DNA from: Pseudovirgaria hyperparasitica
Taxonomy: Eukaryota > Ascomycota > Dothideomycetes > Acrospermales > Acrospermaceae
DNA length: 64,000 bases
Direction: 5' to 3'
NCBI RefSeq assembly: GCF_010093815.1
Contig: NW_022985555.1
Span: 618,186-682,185, forward strand
Below are positions 12,717 to 23,174 of this stretch, piece by piece. Numbering within the stretch: the stretch's first letter is position 1; each line of letters starts with the position of its first letter. A model generated the notes under the pieces. It searched no databases. It was not told the DNA's origin and saw only the letters and a program-made list of their open reading frames with translations. Both the position numbers and the translations under genes were made by a program.

Positions 12717-14190
12717 TCAACAGCTTCGATTGCGATCTGAATTATACTGAGGCTTTATATCAATATGTGTTGGCGTGGCAGGAGGTGCAATCGGATTATA
12801 GGCAACGAATTTGTTCGTCGCGGCTGGTGGCGTCACGTGCGTTAGAGGGGGGACGAGATTCGGGAATCGAGGTGGATCAGCAGTTTTTCGGGGTTTTCGA
12901 CGGCCTGTCACGCGGCGAGAGGAGAGTGTGCATGAGCCAGTTGCTGGGCCTCCGTTCCTTGTTGGCTTAGAGTGTGTGGGCTTTAGGGGAAGACGGGAGA
13001 GAGGGGCGGGATGGGAGTGTAGGTTCTGGAGACGTGAAGAGCGGCGGGAAGGAACTATGGATATGTTAATCTTGTGAGCGTTGGATGGTCTGGGCGTACG
13101 TACGCTGCTGCATACCATGCTTCTCCGGGGCATTGGAGATGGGTGATGGGTCACGCAGCTCAGCAGGTAGAACTGCTTTGTCCACTGTTGGCGTTGTCTT
13201 GAGGCGTGGCTCTGACGTCGGACTGGATGTGATATGCGCTACTGGCTGTATACGCGGCGGAGTCCCTGTTTCAAGCAAATAGGAAGAGAGTACAGACTCT
13301 GCAGAAGAAGATGTTATCTGGGCTGCCTGTAAGCGTGTGGAGCGACGTACGCCAACGCTCGTATTGCGCGTTTGGAAGACAGCGTCGTCATTTAGGAGAG
13401 CTCTCTTTGTCGTGTACGTATATGCGCCAGTCTTCGGGTTTCCTCTTTTCCTCTTCTTTGCGCCATCTTCCACAGGCTCGAAGTGGGAGAACACATACTC
13501 TTCCCCTTTGCCTACTCTATCGCGTTGTCCTTTGTATCTTTCTTGCAGGATATTCGTGCGTAAGACCGGCTTGAATCTCGCAGTCAGCAGCTCGAAAGCG
13601 CTCGTGTCGAATTTGTGTGTGATAGGGTCTTGAGGAACACCAAAGAGTGCGAGATCGCGAGGAGTATGTGAGAGGAGATCAGATGTGTGGCTAGCTTGAG
13701 TCTGGCCACGTGCGTAGTCGGAGTCGGTCGAATTGACCGCAGTTCTGATTGGTATAGGGGGAAAGGGAGGGCCGTTGGGATAAAGCCTTTTGTGCCTCTC
13801 CTGGCGAACAGAGTAGGCATCGAGATACACCGTCCAGGGTGATCTATGTTCGCCTCGGTAGAGCGGCCTTGGGTGGTTGCGTAAAGGCGAGGCATATTTA
13901 TTATCGAGTTGCGCGAGGTCGTCTTGGTCATCTAAGGGTGGCTGGCACCAGGACGCCAGCACTTCTATCTTGCCGGCGATAGGATCGTCACAAACAATTC
14001 GATTAGACTGGAGGCCAAGACGGGTATTCGACAGTTTGGTTTTGATATTCATGATTATGTCGGGTACGGAGTGCTTGGGGTCTAGTTGCGTTGAGGGAGA
14101 CTCGTTGGACCCATTTGAGGGACCGGCCACTCTTTTCGCCTCATTGAAACAGATTCTGCTCGACTCGTGTACTGCTGTAGTGGAAGGCAT
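12717..14190 (-). CDS. Unrecognised basic protein with repeated RRSxRLQ motif
   Basis: Exons 14190-13104 and 13054-12717 join in phase 1 and give 474 residues. The intron has a GTACGT donor, a GATTAAC branch and a CATAG acceptor. The fold is not recognised. The middle part (about residues 60-220) looks ordered: ASWCQPPLDDQDDLAQLD, then YRGEHRSPWTVYLDAYSVRQERH. A region reading FELLTARFKPVLRTNILQ follows, then a Lys/Arg patch KKRKRGNPK that could be a nuclear signal. GVRRSTRLQAAQ in exon 1 and PSRRSSRLQNLH at the start of exon 2 share RRS[ST]RLQ. The C-terminus is Pro/Arg-rich. A nuclear role is inferred from composition only. Exon 2 is less certain than exon 1. Confidence 0.6.
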
Positions 14191-15368
14191 GGTATAATCG
14201 GGTGGTTAGTGTGGTCTGTGGAAACAGTGGATATTTTCTATAGTGCTGGACTGTTAGGAGGGGGCGTATGCCCGAGAGCTGAAGAAATGTTGATATTGTG
14301 GTTGATCTTGCAAGAGAATCTTTTACATGAATGACGGAGAACACTTCAAGCTGCCGTCATTCATGAGGGCAGTATACGGACGCAAAGTATTGTAAGAGGT
14401 AAATCACGAGTTCTGAATGAACCTGAGCAAGGCAAGAATTGGAATTTTAGGTCACTTCAAGTGATCTCTAAGTGATCTTATGTGTCCTTTTGCGTTCACC
14501 TCAGTATACATACATTAAACGATAACAAAGGGTTCCTGTTAAGACAGGCATTTCAGAACAAAGGTAACGGGGTGTTAAGAGGCATCGATCTATAACATTG
14601 TGCTTTCGTCTATCACATCAAACAATACATGCAAGTTCTTCAGAAGCTGACACTAACGGGAGTGATCAAATAGGGAGTTGTCGGAGCACAGATAGTGCAT
14701 ATAAATCTTCAGCAAATCTGATCCTCATTGACGTGGTTATAAAGAGGGTTTGATTTGGAGATTGAATAGTAGAGTAGTTCCGCGTATAGGAGAGGATTCT
14801 TATAATGGCAGAATACAGTACGTCATCATGTCGAATGGTCTCAAAAAATGATGATAGGAGTGACTTTGGGGATTGGGGTTCTATCAAACCCCATCCATGC
14901 AGAATGGCAAGAGTTCGTAAGAATATTTCATGGTCAAGGTTATTATCATATTTGCCCTCCGGAGCTGAGACCGCCGGGTATTGAGTGAATACTTCAGTGA
15001 TTAGGCTCCTCGCACAAATTTTCAAGTTAAGTTTACTACCTTGAGTGACTTAACGTGACTTGGCCGTGGTCACAAGAGTCTACCACTCCCTGCGGTATCG
15101 ATGAAATTGTGCGAACAACCATCCACCTCTGCTATTTACTCAATCCTCTGTCTTGGTATCAGTGCATATTTAAAGACAAACAACGATCAGGCAACACAAG
15201 GAGTTGAGTCTTTCTACTACGAAGGTATGTAATCATTTCTATCACCATCTTCTGGTCACTGTGGTTCTGCCAGTTGTTGGATGTGAGCAAACAAGCTCAC
15301 AGATTTCAGCCTAATCGCGAGGTTCCTACAGTCAAACTTCAAACAACTCACCCCAATTCCTAAGCAAA
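14191..15368. other. Intergenic region between divergent unknown genes
   Basis: This 1.2-kb stretch contains one small open frame (14666-15025, listed separately). Otherwise there are only AT-rich leader-like sequences. CT-rich and CAA-rich sequence just before 15369 looks like a 5' leader. Confidence 0.4.
14666..15025 (-). CDS. Small hypothetical ORF (119 codons)
   Basis: An open frame that begins MKICARSLITEV and ends at a stop after RQLPI. The residue mix is that of a folded protein: HEIFLRTLAILHGWGLIE and SLLSSFFETIRHDD look helical. I recognise no family, and there is no codon or context support. It could be a remnant of a longer gene or a chance frame. Confidence 0.2.
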   Translation of the reverse strand: MKICARSLITEVFTQYPAVSAPEGKYDNNLDHEIFLRTLAILHGWGLIEPQSPKSLLSSFFETIRHDDVLYSAIIRILSYTRNYSTIQSPNQTLFITTSMRIRFAEDLYALSVLRQLPI

Positions 15369-16019
15369 ATGTCAGACACTAAAGATGCTGCCTCTGGCTC
15401 ACGATCTTCCTGCTACCCAATCGCAATTCCAGCTCCAGTAACACCCCTCTCCCGTCTACCGTCCCCCTATGCAGCGCCCACGCCCGGGCCTCACGTGGGC
15501 AACACTCCTCCCTCAGCAACCCATTCCCACGGGTTCCTCCTTTACAACGCCCACGAGGCACTCTATAGCCCCGACAACCACATCAAGCCTAACGAGCACG
15601 ACCACTGGACCCACCACCTCGTTCCCCTCGTCCACCCAGACTACAAATACATGAGCCCAGACACACTGGTTGACCTGATCCGTACCGCCGGCCACGAGCT
15701 TGACAGGCGCGCCTTGGTTGCCAGTGGCGTCTCTGACCGAGAGCCCTGGGGGCACATCTCAAACGCTCGGCTCTTCAGCCTCCTAGAGCTCCTGGATGCT
15801 GACGAAGGTCGGAATGACCCGGCCCGCGCCTCTACTCGTGCCCCGGTGGCCTCCGCAATGAGAGAGGTGCAGGAACGTCTGGCGGCCAGACAGAGAGGTA
15901 GGGACCGGGATGCCGCTGAGACGATGGATGCAGCGGCGGTAGAGTTTCGCGGGCTGGAGTTGACGGAAGAGGACGTGGCGGCAGCGAGGATCTTGGAGAG
16001 CTTGCGTGGCAGCAAGTAG
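15369..16019 (+). CDS. Hypothetical protein, 216 residues
   Basis: Single-exon gene with strong third-position GC bias and an ATG preceded by a CAA-rich leader. The first ~55 residues are Ser/Pro-rich and likely disordered. Residues 55-130 contain HGFLLYNAHEALYSPDNH, HWTHHLVPLVHPDY and SPDTLVDLIRTAGHELDRR, which look like a small ordered domain. The C-terminal half is helical and charged (REVQERLAARQRGRDRD, ELTEEDVAAARILESLRG). No family is recognised. The single long frame and its composition make a real gene likely. There are no membrane segments and no signal peptide. Confidence 0.6.
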   Translation: MSDTKDAASGSRSSCYPIAIPAPVTPLSRLPSPYAAPTPGPHVGNTPPSATHSHGFLLYNAHEALYSPDNHIKPNEHDHWTHHLVPLVHPDYKYMSPDTLVDLIRTAGHELDRRALVASGVSDREPWGHISNARLFSLLELLDADEGRNDPARASTRAPVASAMREVQERLAARQRGRDRDAAETMDAAAVEFRGLELTEEDVAAARILESLRGSK

Positions 16020-17779
16020 CCAAAAAGGAGGTATAGTGTGTGTTGACAATGGCGTAGACTGTAATGACTAGAAATGCACTTCCTGCTCCAGAGAAGTTGG
16101 ACTATTTGTGGAGAATGAAGAATCCAAGATTTTGGAAGAGACCTTGGTAGAATCTGCTATGTATAGTGATTACCGTGAACCAATACATACTCCAAAAGTC
16201 CTCTTATTAAGCAATCCAATTTCTTTGATTTCGACACCCTGAAAGCCTATATACCAACTCAAGATGTTTCCTCATAAGGCACTGAATGAACTTTATTTGT
16301 TGGCTATTTTGGGTAACAGCCCATGGATTCACGATGGCACACTACGGTGTTTGAAGCCGATCAATCTCGCTCGAGGAAAACCTCCAATTCCAGTACTTCG
16401 CCATGAGGTGATCGCAGCTTACTTACCTGGTACGAGAATCTTCCACCAGCCAAGGTCTGCGCGACATACATCTTTCACGCGGGATTTATATTACCTGAAA
16501 TAACATTGCATACAGGTGTTCACAACCTATCGCGCCTGGCGAAGTGTTCGCACACGCTTGCCGTTGCCGCTTAAGCGTTATGTGTTGTAGAGCATCATGT
16601 ATCTCACAAAGATGAAGCTTCGCACACGATTTGAAGCATTTCTTTAATATCTAATGAGCTTGCGAGTGGTCGACCACATTGCAGGGATTCATTCGGCGTG
16701 GTGGTATTTATGAGGTGACCAAGTTAGGTCCAAGTCGTCGTGCGGTCGATTAACAATCGAATTTTAGTGCCTGAGAAAATTCATTAGTTGACCAGCTTTG
16801 ACCTACGAGTCAATTAATAATGATTTTAGATTTGTATTTGCATCTACACTTGCGAGTAACCGACGAAGCAAATGATGAATGAAGGTTAGAACCTAGGCTA
16901 GCAAATAAAAATCGAAGTGTATCTGAACAGAGACTCGTTACGCAAGGCTGGGATTGACATCTCTTCCAGAGAGAAGTGGATGGTGCCAACAAGACTGGGA
17001 AATGTCGATCATGTGGCGATTATAGCGGCTTCAAGATGTTTGACTTAGAAATATAGCTGTCACTTGCTTCTGGTGGCTGTGAACCTTTGGAGTTAGGCCG
17101 TAGCGGACGAGGCGGTAATCGAATCTCGCAGCTGTGAAGTGTACGATCCAAGCTATGAGAGAGGCGGAAACTTCAAAACGAAAAAAGAGAAGAGAGGATT
17201 CTGAACTGAGCGCACAGATTATGAAAATTAAAGACAACAGAGAAGTCACAAAGAAGATCACAGGATGAAAGATACAGTAAAAGCACTTTTATTTTCGCAG
17301 ATAGTAAGCTATGAGACCGTGTCCAGACTGCAGCCAGATACCAAGTATCCGGCATAGCAGATAGGATCTATCCAAGCTTACGTGAGTGTGATGGGTTGAC
17401 AATATTGTTTGCCAACGGGACTCGATACGAGTCGGCTGCTCCGGGAGTCAGACCATAATAAACAAGATGAACTTTGCCACAAGAAAAAGACACGCCGTGT
17501 ACAATAAGATATCTGCTTGACCATGAGGACGTGTTCAACATCGTGTGAAGAGTGTTGACGACCATGAGGTTGCAGATGAGTGACTCAAGATGCTTGAATC
17601 GGCTGTCCCGGAGAGACAGGCCATAAAGCTGTGAAAGAAAACAAATCGCTGTGTACAAGAAGTTAAGTGTGTAGACCATGAGGACTTTTCGCAGGTTGTG
17701 TGAAGACCGCGAGGAAGACCATGGGAAATAAACAGGTGATCAAAGAAAAGACATGTGACAAAATGCAAAGTGGTGTTTC
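16020..17779. other. Gene-poor AT-rich stretch
   Basis: 1.8 kb with no credible gene. It holds a diverged direct duplication at 17431-17724 (listed separately). The 16500-17000 part is AT-rich without clear structure. Confidence 0.4.
17431..17724. repeat. Diverged direct duplication, two ~130-bp copies
   Basis: Copy A (about 17431-17566) and copy B (about 17598-17724) share ordered blocks. These are TCGGCTG-CCGG, AGACCATAA against AGGCCATAA, CGCTGTGTACAA against CCGTGTACAA, GACCATGAGGAC, and TGTGTGAAGA followed by GACCATG. The copies are offset by about 165 bp and have diverged by substitutions and small indels. No coding potential is seen, so it looks like an old local duplication. Confidence 0.55.
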
Positions 17780-18086
17780 TAGCCAATGGCTTTTCCAATT
17801 TATGGTGTGACATTCATTGCCAATCACTCGTTCAGTGTAGTGTGACGTTCATTTTCGCAAGGGGATAGTGTAACGTGCATGATCAAACGCTTGTGCAAAG
17901 GGGAAGTGGTGAGTATGACACGCATTGCCAATCGCGTAGAAGGTGGTGGTTATGGCTCGCATTGCCAATCGCGTAGAATGTGTTTGGTATGGCTCGCATT
18001 GCCAATCGCGTAGAGGGTGGTGGGTATGGCGCGCATTGCCAATCGCGTAGGTAACAGGTAGTATGGCGTTCATTGCCAATCGCTTG
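17780..18086. repeat. 37-bp minisatellite
   Basis: ATTGCCAATC recurs at 17924, 17961, 17998, 18035 and 18072, exactly 37 bp apart. This gives four full units and a partial fifth, with core ATTGCCAATCGCGTAG and a more variable GT-rich tail ending TATGGCTCGC. Degenerate copies extend left to about 17780, with one near 17816. The array ends about 45 bp from the stop codon of the gene at 18130. The units are contiguous, so this is not a CRISPR array. Confidence 0.85.
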
Positions 18087-18129
18087 TCAGTAATAATGTT
18101 CACAGTTGGACTTCCCTGCCGTCAAGTAT

Positions 18130-20138
18130 TCAGAGCTCCTCATCGTCCTCGCTCTCAATCTTCTGGGGCCCAGCAGCGTTGGCGTTGATGGCTACAAAGC
18201 TGTTGATAGGACCGGTATCCTTTGTGTCGGTGAGGAGAAGACTACCGCTAACAAGAGAGTCATTGGCTTCATCATCTTCCTTGACGGCATTGTCGGCTTC
18301 GTCGTCCTTGTTGACATCATCTTCTTCAACTTCATCATTGTCCTTGACGGCGACCTTGCTATCTTCCATGTCGACATCCTCATCCTCAGACTGGTTGTCA
18401 ATGTTCCAACCTGTGAGTCTGCGCTCAGGGATACGACCACTGGCATAGTCATCAATGTGACGGCTGTACTCAGACGCGACAGAAGCTTTGGTGCGGAGTG
18501 CACGCTTCTTGCTGGGCTTGATACGAGCACGCTGCTCATCAGTGGTAGCCTGGCGGTATGCATCAAGCTCAGGGCCGGTCAAGCTGACGCCAAAGAACTT
18601 CGCATTGAGCTTATTAGTGAGGACATTGGGACGCTCCTTGGTGGAGGCGTCCTTGAAGTCTTTGTCATTGAGGACAACGTCCCGGATAAACTCACGCTCC
18701 GCATAATCGTAACGGACAATTTTCTGGCGCTGCTTCATGCCGGTGTGGCGCTTGATGGCCTGGGAACGCCAGCGGTTGAGGACAGTGATGGTGTGAGGAT
18801 CTTGCCAGTTTCGGGGAACGTGGTGCCAGATGATCTTTGATTCCTTGTTTGGATCAGGATGAGGAATCTTCATGACCAACTTCGCTTGCTGATCGACTCT
18901 GACGCCCTTGTCAGTGTCGTGATAGCGTCCAGTGTAGAACTGCGTGGTGTCGGTAGAGGGGTTTGGGTAGCGGTCGGTGATGCTACCGACAGGGGTGTAA
19001 GAGGGCAAGCCAGCATCCTGGGGCTTCATGAAGAGATGCTTAGTATCCTGAATGGCCTGAGAATGGGTACGGTCTGTTTGGGCTCGCTTGGACTTTGGAA
19101 GACGAGACTTTGTCTCCTCGAAATCCTCATCCTTGACATGGGACTGCTCCTCGGACGATGTTTCCTGCTATATCAATCAGTACGTCGTTAGGACCAACTC
19201 TACGAAGTGAAAACTTACGGAAGAATTGGCAATTCTCTGCTGTCTTTTTGAAGACCTGCTGACCTTAAGAGCGAGCTGCCTTTTGCTACCCGTAGCTGGA
19301 GTCTGATCGTACTCAGAAACATCGGACTCAGCATCACTTGCGTCAGCTTCCGAATAGCCAGTCTTGCGCATACTTCCATAAGATTTCACAGTCTGTTCAT
19401 GCTGCTGGACTGTCAGCGCAAAGGTTTGTGCTCAGGAACAGTTTGACTTACTGGCTTGCTGTCCTTCGGTGCTTGAGTATCCTCGACCTGACGCCTCATG
19501 TAATCACACGAGGCCACTTTCTGATCGTGAGTCATTTTGTTGTAGTACGCGAAGATACGCTCCATCATCGCTGCGGAAGAATCCCTGGCTTTTTGCGAGG
19601 CGACAGCAGTGGCGTTGCGGGTGCGTCTAGTGGTAGACGTCTGAGGCACATTGAGAGTCTTTGCTTTGGCCTTCTCCTGAGGAGACGATCCTAGGAACTG
19701 GACACCGCTGGAGAGTTTATCATCCATTGTGGATGACTCAGAGCGTTTCAAGCCAGTGTTGAACACAGCACTGTCATTGTCTGACGAGCAAGACGAAAGA
19801 GATGAAGACGACGTGAAGACCTGGCTTTGCTTGGTCTCATTGCTGGTTCGACGACTGTCAGTCTTCATGAAGGCGTTCCTAGCTGGATCGAAGAAATCCT
19901 TCTTGGGAAACATTGCGTTGAGAGTAGACACGTTGGACATATGACCAAAGTAGCCACTACCAGGAGTCCCGACAAAGCTGGTGTTCCGAGACAGTGACTG
20001 TCCCTGGCCATCAACTGCTTCGCTGAGGTCACCGGAGGGCGCACTACTACGAACTGCGTTCAACGTCAGTTTCACAACACGTCTCAAAGTTGCTGAAAAG
20101 TGAGACTCACCAAAGGATTCCATAGGAGTGACAGACAT
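18130..20138 (-). CDS. Unrecognised 617-residue fungal protein
   Basis: Exons are 20138-20111, 20053-19452, 19404-19219 and 19167-18130. The first ~350 residues are Ser/Thr-rich and low in order. One short ordered segment, MERIFAYYNKMTHDQKVASC, lies near residue 180. The C-terminal half has a conserved-looking core: FYTGRYHDTDKGVRVD, then IIWHHVPRNWQDPHTITVLN with RWRSQAIKRHTGMKQ. The protein ends in a long acidic tail (EDEDVDMED, EEDDVNKDDEAD). I do not recognise the family. The acidic tail and basic helical core would suit a nuclear or chromatin protein, but that is inference. Two of the three introns end in NAGNAG acceptors (19402-19405 and 19165-19168), so one-codon splice variants are possible. 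A minisatellite abuts the 3' end. Confidence 0.7.
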
Positions 20139-23100
20139 GGTTACAGTTGAATAGCAAGTCAGAGTGGGAGTAAGAAACGTTGATTGAAGTAATTGGGAAG
20201 TGTGTAGGGAAACTGCTCGATGAGAGGAGATCGAGCAGAGAGATGTAGTTGAGATGAAGGAGAAAGAGACCCGACAGAGATTTTAAGGGTGGAAGGGCGA
20301 GCGTGGTCACCGCGAGATTGCTCGTAAACAAGTGAACATTGCTAGCGTGCTTCAACGTCAGCACTTCACAACACGCGACGCAGAGCCATTCTATTGTACA
20401 CCACAGTAGCCCTACTGTTTGCGGAGAGCTCTACTATCCCCACCTCTGAATACCAATCAATCAATGCCCCTATAGTGACTGACAAGGGCTCTATTGAGCA
20501 AACCTGGGGCGATGGACTTTGATGCGCCGAAGACAGGCCACGAAGTGAGCGAGTATTGAGGAGCTAGGCTTGAACAGTGTGAGGCAATATTAACCGTTAG
20601 GCTGCCATTGAGACGACCAAAGCCCAGGAAGTCGAAAGCGGGTTGACTGACGTCAACACAGTTCGAGCTGTGCTGCCAATCCAATGACGAACAACGTGAA
20701 ACAACACACTCGGAGTGGGGCAAGCGGCACAGACCCCCTGTAGAGAGCAGCGATATGAGTGAAAGGGCTCACGAAACTGCGTGTGTTGCCATGTCCTTAT
20801 CTACACAGGTAGAATCTCGGTGCTGTCGAAATGAACTTGTCAGCAAATATTCTTGTTCAGGTAGCTTCGTCGGGACGTACTTCATACATAGATGAATAAC
20901 ATTATGCGAGCTCTGGCGAGCACGATGTTGTAACATTGCGGACCTGCGTCATCCGAGGAACATCTTAGAATCTCTTTGGATCCCAAAGAGTCCATACATC
21001 GAAGAGGTTTCAGAAACCTGTAAAGATCCCTTGCTCGAACCAGGTCCATGATATAATGTCTACACTCTGTGAAGACATTTGATTTAAACCATGAAACGGC
21101 TCGAATCAGCTCTCTAGTCTCCATGTGCTTCGTTTCTAGCTCACAGTCGTCATCGAGACTGCTAAGCGAGCTCGTTCTCTGCGCCTCTCCTGGAAATCAG
21201 CGTGAAGTGCGTGACCAGAAGTGATATTCTCGAACCCAAAGACGTCCAGGTCACGTTATGTCTCTTTTTTGGCACAACATATGCCAGTGAAATTTGCGAG
21301 AGTTCAGTCAGCGGCACTTATGGCGTAAAGTCAACAACGCGCACTTAATCAAGACCAAAAAAGTCCTACCATGGAGACTTTCTGCAGATCCCCCGGTTCA
21401 AATCCCGGGGGTTGTAGTTTTGCTCTGGCTTTTGACGTTATGAAACGAGGTTCTAAGATATTCATCTCTCTCTATGCTCTTCCATTCTCTTTTGGTTTCC
21501 TGCAAGAATGCATTGGTTCGTCCTCTATCTATATGTTCGTTTAATGCAAGAGCTTTTTGCTAGACAGACGATAAGGAGAAGCGGATTACTGCATTTCACA
21601 TAGACGTTGTAGAGACAAAGATTGACAAGTACAAAGAAAAGAAAGAAAGCGGTTTAGTCAGGAGAAGACCTATTTATTACCTCTCGATCCGCAGATCTGC
21701 CTTAAACATGGTACTTTATTCTTCTGATGGAAAGTCTGATTCTCGCGATTTAACACGCGCGGCTACCATCGCTTGAGTGCAGCTGTATTGTTTTCATCTG
21801 CGAATCTGGAAGACGTTGGCCTCACCAGAAACGCTAACCTTAGATAGGTTAGACCACCCGCACTCGGATTCTGACTGTGCTAGATTAACTCAAGTTGATT
21901 TCAGCTTCCTTACAGCGACAGTAAGTAAAATGCATCTAGAGAAGGGGCAATGAGTACTGTATGCAGCAGTCCCATGTAATGCCAAATGATCTAGCTGTGG
22001 TGGCACACGTTGGTCACCTATCTTGGTAACAGCGGGAGTAGATGATCATAATTTGGCGAATAGGGGCTCCAGAAGACTTTGCTTGGCTCGAGGCTCGCAT
22101 CGTAATTTCAAAAGAAGGGTGCGTGACAGGAGATAATGAATGCGGCACACCAGTCAGTCTACGGCACCTTTTGTGGAAATGGAAAATGATAGGAATGCGG
22201 TGGCGATAGGAAAGTAGAGGAGTGAGCAGAACAAAATAAGTGGTTGGCGTGGTGGAAAACAAAGGCAGAAAGATCGGGCATATCATCCAACCAGCAAGTA
22301 GTATATGAGGTCAACTGAGAGGTGGTTGTGATTGGTAGAAGAGACTGTTTGGTGGTGGGGACTGGTCATCATCATCTGCCTCCATGCACGATATGCGTAT
22401 GCGTTCTTCCCTCTGCAACAAGATGCTCCGATGGAGTTTATGCTGACCGCATGTAAGTAACAAGTGTGCCGCTTCTGGAGAATGTGAAGATCGATGGGTG
22501 TAGAACTCTACAATATACATGTGAATAGATTTTTCCAATGTCTGCGACAGAATCGAGGAAGGGCGGTTGATTAAATAATCCATAGTGTATTGATTAGTGG
22601 TTAATTAAAAATCAGCTGCCCACGCGAGATGGCGCGCCAGACGACCCGCCAGACCACAAGGACTTTAGGGACCCATAGGGAACTACCACCAGCCAGCCAG
22701 CAAGCGCGACTGCAGGCCCCTGTGTTCAGGGCTTCAGGGTCCGACCATACCTAACAAGGATATCTCCATCTTCATCTCCATCGCCATCCTCCTGAAGCTT
22801 CCCCTCGACGTTCTCCGTGCGCACAACTTCCACCCTACACCTCCACCTCGCCTCTAGCTCGTTCTATGACTGTAGCAGCCTCCTCACGCAGTCACTCTCA
22901 TTGTTCTCTATCATTATTTATCCTTGTCCCAGCCCGTGCTAATCCCACACAAAACCTTGTTTGACCGCACTGAGACCAATCTAAAACGCTGTTGACAATC
23001 GAGTCGCTTTGTCGTGTACATTCTTCTCGACTTGGTGGAGAAATACAGAATTCATTGTTGCAAGCACGAACAAGCATTAATTCATATCACAAAGCGCCCC

Positions 23101-23174
23101 CAACAACATTTCTGCTGCACTTGTAGCCGCGGATCGATGCCCATGACCTGATCCTCCCACAATTCGAATTCGAA
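20139..23174. other. 3-kb gene-poor region between divergent genes
   Basis: No convincing gene is seen. The left end is the promoter of the gene at 20138. Sequence from about 22740 is CT-rich and looks like the long 5' leader of the TBC gene. A T-arm-like hairpin with a perfect Pol III B-box (GGTTCAAATCC, 21395-21405) has no tRNA around it. Sites for Pol II genes could not be assigned. Confidence 0.45.

Noticed and set aside
17780-18086. CRISPR-like regular repeats
   Set aside because: The 37-bp units are contiguous with no unique spacers, no cas genes are present, and the organism is a fungus. It is a minisatellite.
21395-21405. tRNA gene
   Set aside because: The T-loop and B-box are good, but no pairing acceptor stem, D-arm or 7-nt anticodon loop could be built around it.
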